Assembly (NCBI RefSeq): GCF_030846195.1
Contig: NZ_JAVCWH010000001.1
Coordinates: forward strand, 658,610 to 722,609
Direction: 5' to 3'
Origin: Paracoccus yibinensis
GTDB lineage: Bacteria; Pseudomonadota; Alphaproteobacteria; Rhodobacterales; Rhodobacteraceae
DNA: 64,000 nt
Part shown: piece by piece, positions 42,944 to 51,330 of the stretch
Layout of the letters: every line of letters begins with the position of its first letter
Position numbering within the stretch: the stretch's first letter is position 1
Notes under the pieces: model-generated
What the model was told of the DNA's origin: nothing
The model's input: the letters and a program-made list of their open reading frames with translations, nothing else
Database searches by the model: none
Program-made: the position numbers and the translations under genes

Positions 42944-43839
42944 GCGATACCGTCCAACTGTCCAGCAGCGCGATCCGCCGCCAGATGCTGGCCGAATTCT
43001 GGTTCTATTTCCGCCAGAACCGGGGCGCCGTGGCCGGACTGGTCGTCTTCATCCTGCTGGTTCTGACCGCGGTCTTCGCGCCGCTTCTGGCGCCGCATGA
43101 CCCGACGACGCAATACCGCGATGCCTTCCTGTTGCCGCCCGTCTGGCAGGAGGGCGGCCGGGCTGAGTTCCTGCTGGGCACCGATGCCGTGGGCCGGGAC
43201 ATGCTGTCGCGGCTGATCTTCGGCGCGCAGTATTCGCTGTTCATCGGCATTGTCGTGGTGGCCATCGCCCTGGTCGGCGGCGTCATCATCGGGCTGATCG
43301 CGGGCTTTTTCGGAGGCTGGGTCGATTCCGTCATCATGCGGGTGATGGACGTAATTCTGGCCTTCCCGTCGCTGCTGCTAGCCCTGGTGCTGGTGGCCGT
43401 GCTGGGACCGGGGCTGACCAATGCGATGATCGCCATCGCCATCGTCTATCAACCCCATTTCGCCCGCCTGACCCGCGCCGCCGTCATGGGCGAGATGCGG
43501 CGCGAATACGTCACCGCCGCGCGCGTGGCGGGCGCGGGCAACCTGCGCCTGATGTTCAAGACTATCCTGCCCAACTGCCTTGGCCCGCTGATCGTGCAGG
43601 CCACGCTGTCCTTTTCCTCGGCCGTGCTGGATTCGGCGGCGCTTGGGTTCCTGGGCATGGGCGCGCAGCCGCCCGCGCCCGAATGGGGCACCATGCTGGC
43701 CGAGGCGCGCGAATTCATTCTGCGCGCCTGGTGGGTCGTCACCTTGCCGGGGCTTGCCATCCTGATCTCGGTCCTGGCGATCAACATGATGGGCGACGGA
43801 TTGCGCGATGCGCTTGACCCCAAGCTGAAGCGGAGCTGA
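42940..43839 (+). CDS. dppC: Dipeptide ABC transporter permease DppC
   Basis: This 299-residue inner-membrane permease has the N-terminal OppC-type membrane segment (FYFRQNRGAVAGLVVFILL), GTDAVGRDMLSRLIFGAQYSL, and the EAA loop MRREYVTAARVAGAGNLRLMFKTILPN-like in the middle. The end, INMMGDGLRDALDPKLKRS, is diagnostic for the family. It starts by ATGA overlap with dppB and lies 3 bp before the next gene. Confidence 0.95.
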   Translation: MSDTVQLSSSAIRRQMLAEFWFYFRQNRGAVAGLVVFILLVLTAVFAPLLAPHDPTTQYRDAFLLPPVWQEGGRAEFLLGTDAVGRDMLSRLIFGAQYSLFIGIVVVAIALVGGVIIGLIAGFFGGWVDSVIMRVMDVILAFPSLLLALVLVAVLGPGLTNAMIAIAIVYQPHFARLTRAAVMGEMRREYVTAARVAGAGNLRLMFKTILPNCLGPLIVQATLSFSSAVLDSAALGFLGMGAQPPAPEWGTMLAEAREFILRAWWVVTLPGLAILISVLAINMMGDGLRDALDPKLKRS

Positions 43840-43842
43840 CCG

Positions 43843-44679
43843 ATGTCCCTTCTGACCATCCGCAACCTGACCGTCCGCTTCGCCACCGCCACCGGAAGCT
43901 TCACCGCGGTGGACGGGGTGGACCTGTCCGTGGACCGAGGCGAGGTTCTGGCCATCGTCGGCGAATCCGGGTCCGGCAAGTCGGTGTCCATGCTGGCGGT
44001 GATGGGTCTTCTGCCCGACACCGCCACCGTCACCGCCGACGAGATGACCTATGACGGCCAGGACATGCTGGCCATGACCGATGCGCAACGGCGCAAGCTG
44101 ATCGGGCGCGAGATCACGATGATCTTCCAGGAACCCGTGGCCTCGCTGAACCCGTCCTTCACGGTGGGTTTCCAGATCGAGGAAGTGCTGCGCTTCAACC
44201 TGGGCCTGTCGGGCAAGGCCGCCCGAGACCGCGCGCTGGAGCTGTTCCGCGCAGTCGGCATTCCAAGCCCCGAGGAAAAGCTGAAATCCTATCCCCACCA
44301 GTTGTCGGGCGGGCAGTGCCAGCGGGTGATGATCGCCATCGCCATCGCCTCGAACCCGCGGCTGCTGATCGCGGACGAACCCACGACCGCGCTGGACGTA
44401 ACCATCCAGAAGCAGATCCTGGATCTGCTGATGTCCTTGCAGGAAGACTACGGCATGGGCCTGATCCTGATCACCCATGACATGGGCGTGGTGGCCGAAA
44501 CCGCCGACCGCGTGGTGGTCCAGTACAAGGGCCGCAAGATGGAGGAGGCCGAGGTGCTGGATCTGTTCGAAAACCCGCAAAGCCCCTATACCCGCGCGCT
44601 GCTGTCGGCACTGCCGGAACACGCGACCGGCGACCGCCTGCCCACCGTGTCCGACTTCTTCGACAAGGAGGCCGTATGA
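43843..44679 (+). CDS. dppD: Dipeptide ABC transporter ATPase DppD
   Basis: This 278-residue ATPase of the oligopeptide/dipeptide importer has Walker [10 protein letters not shown]-loop [13 protein letters not shown], signature [16 protein letters not shown] and Walker [13 protein letters not shown]. It ends after [19 protein letters not shown], so it lacks the usual C-terminal oligo_HPY extension, including the cysteine cluster, of about 325-residue DppD proteins. It couples with dppF by a 4-bp overlap. Confidence 0.94.
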   Translation: MSLLTIRNLTVRFATATGSFTAVDGVDLSVDRGEVLAIVGESGSGKSVSMLAVMGLLPDTATVTADEMTYDGQDMLAMTDAQRRKLIGREITMIFQEPVASLNPSFTVGFQIEEVLRFNLGLSGKAARDRALELFRAVGIPSPEEKLKSYPHQLSGGQCQRVMIAIAIASNPRLLIADEPTTALDVTIQKQILDLLMSLQEDYGMGLILITHDMGVVAETADRVVVQYKGRKMEEAEVLDLFENPQSPYTRALLSALPEHATGDRLPTVSDFFDKEAV

Positions 44680-45524
44680 TGACCCCCGTTGTCGAAGGAC
44701 GCGCCATCGTCCGCGATTACCACGTCCCGGGCAACATGCTGCGCCGCGCCAAGAATGTTCGTGCCGTCAAGGGCATCGACTTTGCGGTACAAAAGGGCAA
44801 GACCCTGGCCATCGTCGGCGAATCCGGGTCGGGCAAGTCCACGCTGGCCCGCATCATCGCGCTGATTGACGCGCCCAGCCAGGGCGAATTGCTGATCGAC
44901 GGGCAGCGCGTGGACATCAGTGCCCGCCGTCCTGGCCCGGATCTGCGGTCCAAGGTGCAGATGGTGTTCCAGAACCCTTACGGCAGCCTGAACCCGCGCC
45001 AGAAGATCGGCGACGTGCTGACCGAGCCGCTGGTCATCAACACGGACGTTCCCGCCGCCGAACGCCGCGACCGGGCGCGGGCGATGCTGCAAAAGGTCGG
45101 ACTGATGCCCGAGCACTACAACCGCTATCCGCACATGTTTTCCGGCGGGCAGCGGCAGCGGATCGCCATTGCGCGGGCCCTGATGCTGAACCCCTCGCTG
45201 CTGGTTCTGGACGAACCCGTCTCGGCCCTGGATCTGTCGGTGCAGGCGCAGGTCCTGAACCTTCTGGCCGACCTTCAGGACGAGATGGGGTTGACCTATG
45301 TCTTCGTCAGCCACGACCTGTCGGTCGTCCGCTATATCGCGGACGAGGTGATGGTGATTTCCGAAGGCGTGGCGGTGGAACAGGGAACGCGCGACGCGAT
45401 CTTTGCCAACCCGACCCATCCCTATACCCGCCAGTTGTTCGCCGCGACCCCCGTCACCGATGTCGAGGCGATCCGGGCACGGGTGGCCCGCCGCAAGGCC
45501 GCACGACAGGGCGCCCCCGTCTAG
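44676..45524 (+). CDS. dppF: Dipeptide ABC transporter ATPase DppF
   Basis: This 282-residue partner ATPase has Walker [11 protein letters not shown]-loop [14 protein letters not shown], signature [31 protein letters not shown] and H-loop [13 protein letters not shown]. The C-terminus ([16 protein letters not shown]) is truncated relative to the usual 330 residues, as in the paired ATPase. The two presumably form the heterodimer. It is the last gene of the operon, followed by a terminator. Confidence 0.94.
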   Translation: MMTPVVEGRAIVRDYHVPGNMLRRAKNVRAVKGIDFAVQKGKTLAIVGESGSGKSTLARIIALIDAPSQGELLIDGQRVDISARRPGPDLRSKVQMVFQNPYGSLNPRQKIGDVLTEPLVINTDVPAAERRDRARAMLQKVGLMPEHYNRYPHMFSGGQRQRIAIARALMLNPSLLVLDEPVSALDLSVQAQVLNLLADLQDEMGLTYVFVSHDLSVVRYIADEVMVISEGVAVEQGTRDAIFANPTHPYTRQLFAATPVTDVEAIRARVARRKAARQGAPV

Positions 45525-45553
45525 GCCAACAGTCACGAATGTGCCTGATCAAC

Positions 45554-45573
45554 CCCCTGCCGAAAGGCAGGGG
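45554..45573 (+). terminator. Terminator of the dpp operon
   Basis: The CCCCTGCC-GAAA-GGCAGGGG stem-loop with GNRA tetraloop lies 30 bases past the dppF stop. The T-run that follows is weak (CGTCTTTGC). Confidence 0.6.
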
Positions 45574-45803
45574 CGGCGTCTTTGCGCTGCAACAGCGGCG
45601 CAGCCTACTGCTGTGATGGCCTAGTTCGTCGTGAGGGCAGTTGCACTGCGACACATGCCCTGCCGCCATCCACGTCGATGATGACGCATAGGCAAGACAC
45701 GGCAATCAGCTCTGGATGAGCGGACAAGCCGGTCGAACGCTTCGAAAAACCACAGGACCCGCCCCGAGGGATGGATGGTGCAATCTAGCCTTCGAAAGGA
45801 AAG

Positions 45804-45878
45804 TGGCAGCCCGTAGGGGAGTCGAACCCCTCTTTTCAGGTTGAAAACCTGACGTCCTAACCGATAGACGAACGGGCC
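45804..45878 (-). tRNA. tRNA-Glu (TTC)
   Basis: Reading on the minus strand, the acceptor stem GGCCCGT/ACGGGCT with a terminal G-U pair, the D arm, the anticodon arm with loop TTTTCAA (anticodon TTC), the T arm AGGGG-TTCGACT-CCCCT and an encoded CCA end are all present. All arms form well. The gene is flanked on both sides by unrelated genes. Confidence 0.96.
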
Positions 45879-46015
45879 ACTTTTTCGCGCCGCCCTGTCT
45901 TTGCCAGGTGGCGTGGGGCGGTGTTTAGGCAAAGCCGCAGGGGGGCGCAAGCGGAAATTTCGGGGGATGTGGAAAATAATTTGCGTCACCGGGCAGGGCT
46001 TGCGGCACGCGGGTG

Positions 46016-46681
46016 TCAGACCCCGACGCCATCCTCGGCAGCGGCCAGGAAAGCGGCAACGAAGGCTGCGCAGCGGCGATCGGCAGCGCATTCGGCCCCC
46101 TGCCCCCAGGGACGGAACCGCAGGCGGAACGCGGCCAGGCGGATGGCAGGGTCAACCGGGGGATAGCCGATGCGGGTCAGGCTGTCGGCCAGCGGCAGGT
46201 CCGGTCCCTGCCCCCCCGGCAAGGCTAGGCCCTCCTGCGCCAGGCGCTGCCAGTCGAAGCGGGGGCCGGGGTCGATCTTGCGGCCGGGGGCCATGTCGGA
46301 GTGGGCGATCACGCCCTGAGGACCGATCTGCCAGCGGGCCATGACGTCGCGCAGCAGGGCAACGACCGCATTCATCTGGGCCAGGGGAAAGGGACGGTCA
46401 CCGGGATTGGCGATCTCGATCCCGATGCTGCGCGAGTTCACGTCATCCCGGCCCCGCCAGGAACCGGCGCCGGCGTGCCAGGCGCGGCGATCCTCGGGGA
46501 CAAGGGCTTCGGTTCGGCCGTCCTCGTGAACCAGCCAGTGCGCGCTGACCTCGGCCCTGGGGTCGCAGAGGCGCGCGCGGGCCTCGGCGGTGTCCGCCAT
46601 GCCGGTATAGTGCAGGACGATCAGTTCGGGACGCTGGCCGCGCCTGTCGCCGTGGTTGGGGCTGGGAAAGCCGTCGCTCAC
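46016..46681 (-). CDS. N-acetylmuramoyl-L-alanine amidase (amidase_2 family)
   Basis: This 221-residue enzyme cleaves the amide between muramic acid and the peptide stem. The amidase_2 fold is clear from LIVLHYTGMADTA, VSAHWLVHEDGR, AWHAGAGSWRG, NSRSIGIEIANPG and GVIAHSDMAPGRKIDPGP, with zinc ligands His (LHYT), His (AHSD) and Asp/His. The DP-G-P motif and about 75-residue C-terminal helical segment resemble AmpD/AmiD-type. No signal peptide is seen, so it looks cytoplasmic, as for AmpD recycling enzymes. It overlaps the lipoprotein gene upstream by 4 bp. Confidence 0.9.
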   Translation of the reverse strand: MSDGFPSPNHGDRRGQRPELIVLHYTGMADTAEARARLCDPRAEVSAHWLVHEDGRTEALVPEDRRAWHAGAGSWRGRDDVNSRSIGIEIANPGDRPFPLAQMNAVVALLRDVMARWQIGPQGVIAHSDMAPGRKIDPGPRFDWQRLAQEGLALPGGQGPDLPLADSLTRIGYPPVDPAIRLAAFRLRFRPWGQGAECAADRRCAAFVAAFLAAAEDGVGV

Positions 46682-47028
46682 AATGGGGGCTGGCTGCCCG
46701 TGCGCATGGATTGGGGCACGATCACGACAGGTTCGCCGGCACGGGGCGCGGGGACGACAGCGGGCCTGACCACCCGGACCTTGGCCACGCCCATGGTGGG
46801 CGGGATCGGCACGGGGCTTTGTCCCGCGATCTCCGCAGCGGTGGGGGCATAGAAGGGTCGCGCGACCGGGATGGTGCTGGGCGGTTCCGTGGCCGTCACC
46901 AAGGCAGCCTCTCGCGCAGCGCGGTATTCGCCATAGCGGGTCGGGCCGAAGTTGTAGTTCGGGTTCCAGCCCAGGTGTTCGCCACAGCCGGCAAGCGCCA
47001 GCACCGAAAGGATCAGACAGCCGCGCAT
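46678..47028 (-). CDS. Small putative lipoprotein
   Basis: This 116-residue protein has a lipoprotein signal with lipobox L-A-G-C (Cys15), ending MRGCLILSVLALAGCG. The mature part is rich in proline, alanine and arginine without recognised domains. AGGAGG lies 5-6 nt before the ATG. It is translationally coupled to the downstream amidase (4-bp overlap), suggesting an envelope role. The function is unknown. Confidence 0.75.
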   Translation of the reverse strand: MRGCLILSVLALAGCGEHLGWNPNYNFGPTRYGEYRAAREAALVTATEPPSTIPVARPFYAPTAAEIAGQSPVPIPPTMGVAKVRVVRPAVVPAPRAGEPVVIVPQSMRTGSQPPL

Positions 47029-47059
47029 CACGCCTCCTGGATATGCCACTGGGGCGACC

Positions 47060-48541
47060 CTACCACCAGCGTCTGGGCTTTGCCACAAATCCGGCGGCGC
47101 GTTCCAGGACAAGGGCATGATTCAGCAGCTCGCCTTCCTCGAAGGGGCGGCCGAACATCTGCAGGCCCAGCGGCAGCCCCTGCTTGTCCTGGCCCACGGG
47201 AACCGCGATGCCCGGCAGACCGGCAAGGTTCAGCGTGACGGTGAAGACGTCGTTGAGATACATCTGCACCGGGTCGCTGCTGTCCATGGCCCCCAGGCCG
47301 AAGGCCGCCGAGGGCGTGGTGGGCGCCAGGATCGCGTCGATGCCTTCGGCAAAGGCGATCTCGAAATCGCGCTTGATCAGCGCGCGGACCTTGCGGGCGC
47401 GGTTGTAATATGCGTCGTAGAAGCCCGCAGACAGCACATAGGTGCCGATCATCACGCGGCGCTGCACCTCGGGGCCAAAGCCCTCGGCGCGGGTCTTTTC
47501 ATACATCTCGGTGATGCCGTCGCCCTGGCCCAGCCGGGCGCGGTGGCCATAGCGCACCCCGTCATAGCGGGCGAGGTTCGACGATGCCTCGGCAGGCGCG
47601 ATGACGTAATAGGCGGGCAGCGCGTATTTCGTGTGGGGCAGGCTGATGTCCACGATCTCGGCGCCCGCGTCGCGCAACATCTCGGCGCCCTTGTGCCACA
47701 GCGCGTCGATTTCCGGCGGCATCCCTTCGACGCGGTATTCGCGCGGAATGCCGATGCGCTTGCCGCGGATGTCGCCGGTCAACAGGGATTCGTAATCGGG
47801 AACGGCCACGTCGGCACTGGTCGAATCCTGCGGATCGACGGATGCCATCGCGCCCAGCATGATCGCCGCATCGCGCACCGTCTTGGTCATCGGCCCGGCC
47901 TGGTCCAAGGACGACGCATAGGCGATCACGCCCCAGCGGCTGACCCGGCCATAGGTGGGCTTCAGCCCCACGATGCCGGTGAAGGCCGCGGGCTGGCGGA
48001 TCGACCCGCCGGTGTCGGTCCCGGTCGCGGCCAGGCACAGATCCGCCGCAACCGCTGCAGCCGAGCCGCCCGAACTGCCCCCCGGCGTCAGTTGCCGGTC
48101 GTCCACCTTCCAGGGGTTCACGGCCGGGCCATAGCAGCTGGATTCGTTGGCCGAACCCATCGCGAATTCGTCCTGGTTCAGCTTGCCCAGCATCACCGCG
48201 CCCGCGTTCCACAGGTTCTGCGTCACGGTGGATTCGTATTCCGGCCGGAAGCCTTCCAGGATGCGGCTGGCGGCCTGCGACGGCACGCCCCTCACGCAGA
48301 AGACATCCTTGATGCCCAGCGGGATCCCGGTCAGCGCGGTCGCCTCGCCGGCCTTGATGCGGGCATCGGCGGCACGGGCCATGTCGCGCGCCAGGTCCGG
48401 CGTGTGGTGGACAAAGGCGTTCAGCGCGCCCGCGCCTTCGATGGCGGTCAGGCAGGCTTCGGTCAGTTCGACGGCGGTGGTGTCGCCCTTGCGCAACGCG
48501 TCGCGCGCATCGGCGATGGTCAGCGTGTTCAGGTCAGTCAT
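47060..48541 (-). CDS. gatA: Asp-tRNA(Asn)/Glu-tRNA(Gln) amidotransferase subunit GatA
   Basis: This 493-residue subunit hydrolyses glutamine to supply ammonia for converting mischarged Glu-tRNA(Gln) or Asp-tRNA(Asn). The triad is visible as Lys in [14 protein letters not shown], the cis-Ser in [15 protein letters not shown] and the nucleophile Ser in [12 protein letters not shown]. The C-terminal block [25 protein letters not shown] fits. gatC precedes it by a 4-bp overlap; gatB is not in the window, as in many alphaproteobacteria. Confidence 0.97.
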   Translation of the reverse strand: MTDLNTLTIADARDALRKGDTTAVELTEACLTAIEGAGALNAFVHHTPDLARDMARAADARIKAGEATALTGIPLGIKDVFCVRGVPSQAASRILEGFRPEYESTVTQNLWNAGAVMLGKLNQDEFAMGSANESSCYGPAVNPWKVDDRQLTPGGSSGGSAAAVAADLCLAATGTDTGGSIRQPAAFTGIVGLKPTYGRVSRWGVIAYASSLDQAGPMTKTVRDAAIMLGAMASVDPQDSTSADVAVPDYESLLTGDIRGKRIGIPREYRVEGMPPEIDALWHKGAEMLRDAGAEIVDISLPHTKYALPAYYVIAPAEASSNLARYDGVRYGHRARLGQGDGITEMYEKTRAEGFGPEVQRRVMIGTYVLSAGFYDAYYNRARKVRALIKRDFEIAFAEGIDAILAPTTPSAAFGLGAMDSSDPVQMYLNDVFTVTLNLAGLPGIAVPVGQDKQGLPLGLQMFGRPFEEGELLNHALVLERAAGFVAKPRRWW

Positions 48542-48825
48542 TCCACCACCTTCGGGACGGCAAAGAACCCCTCGCGCGCATCGGGGGCATTGGACAGGAT
48601 CCGGTCGGCCATGCTGCCGGTCGTCACCTCGTCCACGCGCCGTTTCAGGCGCATGGGGGTGACGCCGGTCATCGGCTCGACGCCGGTGACGTCCACCTCG
48701 TTCAGCTGTTCCATGAAGTGCAGGATGCCGTTCAGTTCGCGCGCCAACGCGGGCAAGGCGGCGTCATCGACGGCGATGCGTGCCAGATGGGCGACCTTGC
48801 GGGCCTGATCCTCGGTGATCGACAT
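48538..48825 (-). CDS. gatC: Amidotransferase subunit GatC
   Basis: This 95-residue helical subunit shows the family pattern [35 protein letters not shown] and [14 protein letters not shown]. It wraps between GatA and GatB and stabilises the complex. The ATG has AAAGGAAACG upstream. It is the first gene of a gatC-gatA operon. Confidence 0.95.
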   Translation of the reverse strand: MSITEDQARKVAHLARIAVDDAALPALARELNGILHFMEQLNEVDVTGVEPMTGVTPMRLKRRVDEVTTGSMADRILSNAPDAREGFFAVPKVVE

Positions 48826-48885
48826 GACGTTTCCTTTCGTTGGGCGCGGGTTTACAGCCCCCGACACGCCCCCGCAAGAAGCGCC

Positions 48886-49242
48886 TCAGCCCCCGATCAC
48901 CACCGTGCCGTCCACCACGGCGACCGGCACCGGGTCCAAGCCGCAATCGGCGCCTGCCACGGCCGCGCCGGTCAGGATGTCGAAGCGGGCGCCATGGGCG
49001 GAACACATCAGCATCGTCCCGTCGGCCGAGACAAGCCGATCGCTGCGGTAATCCAGCGGCAGATACTGGTGCGGGCAGGCGTTGACATAGGCGCGCAGGT
49101 CGCCGCCCGCGCGCAGCAGCAACAGCGGAAAGGCCCCCCTGCCGGTCGTCACCGACAGGGACAGGACGCCACAGCCCACCTGCGCCGCCTTGCAGACAGG
49201 GGTGCCCGGCGCGGGGGCGGATGAATAATCGGTCCAGGCCAT
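48886..49242 (-). CDS. Rieske [2Fe-2S] ferredoxin-type protein
   Basis: This 118-residue protein has both Rieske ligand motifs: C-P-H in NACPHQYLPLDY (about residue 57) and C-S-A-H in MLMCSAHGARFD (about 78). There is no N-terminal membrane anchor, so it is a soluble ferredoxin-like protein. It follows hppD on the same strand beyond a terminator-like hairpin. It may donate electrons to an oxygenase or belong to tyrosine degradation; the partner is unknown. Confidence 0.85.
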   Translation of the reverse strand: MAWTDYSSAPAPGTPVCKAAQVGCGVLSLSVTTGRGAFPLLLLRAGGDLRAYVNACPHQYLPLDYRSDRLVSADGTMLMCSAHGARFDILTGAAVAGADCGLDPVPVAVVDGTVVIGG

Positions 49243-49256
49243 GTGCGTGATCTTGT

Positions 49257-49286
49257 GAAAAGACCCGCCCCCGGACAAGGGGCGGG
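49257..49286 (-). terminator. Terminator after hppD
   Basis: On the minus strand the stem CCCGCCCC/GGGGCGGG with 7-nt loop is followed by TCTTTTC. It lies 18 bases after the hppD stop. The Rieske gene starts 15 bases after the T-run, so it may be expressed by readthrough or its own promoter. Confidence 0.7.
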
Positions 49287-49303
49287 CCAGAATGGGCGTT
49301 GAC

Positions 49304-50416
49304 CTATTCGGCGGGTGTTGCGGACAGCACGCCGCGGCGGACCTGGTCTTCCTCGATCGACTCGAACAAGGCGCGGAAATTGCCTTCGCCGAAGCCATCG
49401 TCGCCCTTGCGCTGGATGAATTCGAAGAAGATCGGCCCGATCACCGTTTTCGAGAAGATCTGCAACAGGATCCGCGTCTCTCCTCCGCCGACCACGCCTT
49501 CGCCGTCGATCAGGATGCCGCGTTTCTTCATGCGGTCGATGGGTTCCTGGTGATCCTTCACGCGGCGGTGCGACATCTCGTAATAGGTGTCGGGCGGTCC
49601 CGGCATGAACTCCATCCCTGCATCCGCGATCCGGTCGGTGCCGGCATAGATGTCCTCGGACGCGATGGCGATGTGCTGGATGCCCTCGCCCTTGTATTCG
49701 CGCAGGTATTCCTCGATCTGGCTGTGGTCGTCGGTGGATTCGTTGATGGGGATGCGGATCTTGCCATCGGGGCTGGTCAGCGCGCGGCTGACAAGGCCGG
49801 TCTGCTTGCCCTTGATGTCGAAATACTTGATCTCGCGGAAATTGAACGTGTCGTGGTAGAACTTGTACCACGTATCCATGTTGCCCCGGATCACGTTGTG
49901 GGTCAGGTGGTCAAGGTAGTAGAAGCCGAAGCCTTCGGGACAGGGATCGGGTTCGCCCAGCCAGTCGTAGTCGGCGTCATAGGCGCTGCCTCCGGCGCCG
50001 TATCTGTCGATGAAATACAGAAGCGATCCGCCGATGCCGTAAACGGCTGGGGCGTCGATTGACTTGCCGGGGCCTGTATATTCGGTGGCGCCCAGATCCA
50101 GAGCGCGCTTCAACGCCACCTGGGCATCGACCACGCGCCAGGCCATTGCCGGCGCACAGGGGCCGTGTTCGGCGACGAAGCCTGCAGCATGGCTGTGAGG
50201 ATCGGCGTTCAGCAGATAGTTGATGTCGCCCTGGCGATACAGGGTGATGTCCTTGGTCCGGTGCCTGGCCACAGGCGTGAAGCCCATCTGTCGGAAGATC
50301 CGATCCAGCACCTGCGGGTCGGAATGGGCGTATTCGACAAACTCGAAGCCGTCGGTTCCGGCGGGATTGATGTCGCTGATCGTCGCCTTGGGGGCGTTGT
50401 GCGGGAACGGTCCCAT
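49304..50416 (-). CDS. hppD: 4-hydroxyphenylpyruvate dioxygenase
   Basis: This 370-residue non-heme iron enzyme converts 4-hydroxyphenylpyruvate to homogentisate in tyrosine breakdown. Iron ligands are visible: His in LDHLTHNVIRGN, His in GIQHIAIASEDIY, and Glu in IFFEFIQRKGDDGFGEGNF. The C-terminal GNFRALFESIEEDQVRRGVL is diagnostic of HppD. An AGGAGGAAG ribosome site precedes the ATG. A 14-bp palindrome between this gene and the divergent Lrp-type regulator suggests regulation by that protein. Confidence 0.97.
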   Translation of the reverse strand: MGPFPHNAPKATISDINPAGTDGFEFVEYAHSDPQVLDRIFRQMGFTPVARHRTKDITLYRQGDINYLLNADPHSHAAGFVAEHGPCAPAMAWRVVDAQVALKRALDLGATEYTGPGKSIDAPAVYGIGGSLLYFIDRYGAGGSAYDADYDWLGEPDPCPEGFGFYYLDHLTHNVIRGNMDTWYKFYHDTFNFREIKYFDIKGKQTGLVSRALTSPDGKIRIPINESTDDHSQIEEYLREYKGEGIQHIAIASEDIYAGTDRIADAGMEFMPGPPDTYYEMSHRRVKDHQEPIDRMKKRGILIDGEGVVGGGETRILLQIFSKTVIGPIFFEFIQRKGDDGFGEGNFRALFESIEEDQVRRGVLSATPAE

Positions 50417-50431
50417 GGCTTCCTCCTGTTC

Positions 50432-50445
50432 GTTGCGCGTGCAAC
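50432..50445. promoter_or_regulatory. GTTGC-N4-GCAAC palindrome, probable Lrp-type operator
   Basis: This perfect inverted repeat sits 16 bp before the hppD start, with the divergent AsnC/Lrp gene starting 87 bp away. Lrp/AsnC regulators bind palindromic sites of this kind, and divergent AsnC-type genes often control the aromatic amino acid gene beside them. Confidence 0.55.
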
Positions 50446-50531
50446 AAGAATGTCACAAGGGACATGCACGATGCTTGCGAAACGGCCCATTGTGGGGCAG
50501 GATTCGCACGAAACATGCGGGAAGGGGCTAT

Positions 50532-51011
50532 ATGACGCACGTTGCAAGCCTCGACAGCTTCGACCTTGCAATCCTTGCCGCCTTGCAGCGGGACGGCGCC
50601 ATGACCAATGCCGCCCTGGCCGAGGTTGTGAACCTGTCCGCTTCCCAGTGTTCGCGCAGGCGGGCCGCCCTGGAACAGTCCGGTGTGATCGAGGGATATG
50701 CGGCCCGGCTCAGCGCGGCGAGGCTGGGCTATGGCCTGCGCGCCATTATCCGCGTGAACCTGGCCAGCCACGGGCAGCGCAAGGACGACGATTTTTCCCG
50801 CTTCGTCGAAAGCCACGCCCAGATCAGGTCAGCCTTTTCGGTGTCGGGCGATGCCGACTACATCCTGGACGTGCATGTACGGGACCTGGATGCCTTTGCC
50901 GACTTCGTCCACCGCCACCTGCTGCCCCATCCGCAGGTGTCCCAGGTCCGGTCGGAGATCGTGTTGAAGACGTTGAAGGACGACCGGGGGCTGCCGCCGG
51001 TCATTCCCTGA
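50532..51011 (+). CDS. Lrp/AsnC-family transcriptional regulator
   Basis: This 159-residue protein has an N-terminal winged HTH (DSFDLAILAALQRDGAMTNAALAEVVNLSASQCSRRRAALEQSGVI pattern) and a C-terminal AsnC/RAM ligand-binding domain (SRFVESHAQIRSAFSVSGDADYILDVHV pattern). It is divergent from hppD and is a good candidate for its regulator, probably sensing an aromatic amino acid or catabolite. ATG 50532 is chosen because GGAAGGGG lies 6 nt upstream; a longer frame would enter the promoter region of hppD. Confidence 0.92.
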   Translation: MTHVASLDSFDLAILAALQRDGAMTNAALAEVVNLSASQCSRRRAALEQSGVIEGYAARLSAARLGYGLRAIIRVNLASHGQRKDDDFSRFVESHAQIRSAFSVSGDADYILDVHVRDLDAFADFVHRHLLPHPQVSQVRSEIVLKTLKDDRGLPPVIP

Positions 51012-51018
51012 AAGCGAC

Positions 51019-51330
51019 TTAGCCGCAGCTCGAGGTGACGATGACCGGAAGCAGCGTCACGGCACTGGCGACCGCCCCCACCCAGTTGCCCGACCGGACC
51101 AGCAGTCTTTGCGTCTCGCTGCCCCCTGCCCGGTTCAGCGCGACCAGCAGGCCGTGCAGGCCCAGCCCGACCAGCCACAGCAGGATCATCCCGCCCGGAT
51201 GCAGAGGGCCAAGGGGCGTCGCGCGGTCAGGCCAGTCCAGGGCGCAGCCCAGGCCGTGCAGTCCATAGACTGCGGAAAACAATCCTCCCCACAGCATCGG
51301 CCCGGCCAGCATCTGTGCGACCCAGATCAT
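51019..51330 (-). CDS. Small membrane protein of the oxidase cluster
   Basis: This 103-residue protein has three hydrophobic stretches (about 6-26, 42-62 and 78-98), ending VTLLPVIVTSSCG. It starts in a TGATG overlap with the oxidase subunit I/III gene, as the last gene of that operon. It could be a small oxidase subunit (subunit IV-like) or assembly factor. No family is recognised. Confidence 0.65.
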   Translation of the reverse strand: MIWVAQMLAGPMLWGGLFSAVYGLHGLGCALDWPDRATPLGPLHPGGMILLWLVGLGLHGLLVALNRAGGSETQRLLVRSGNWVGAVASAVTLLPVIVTSSCG

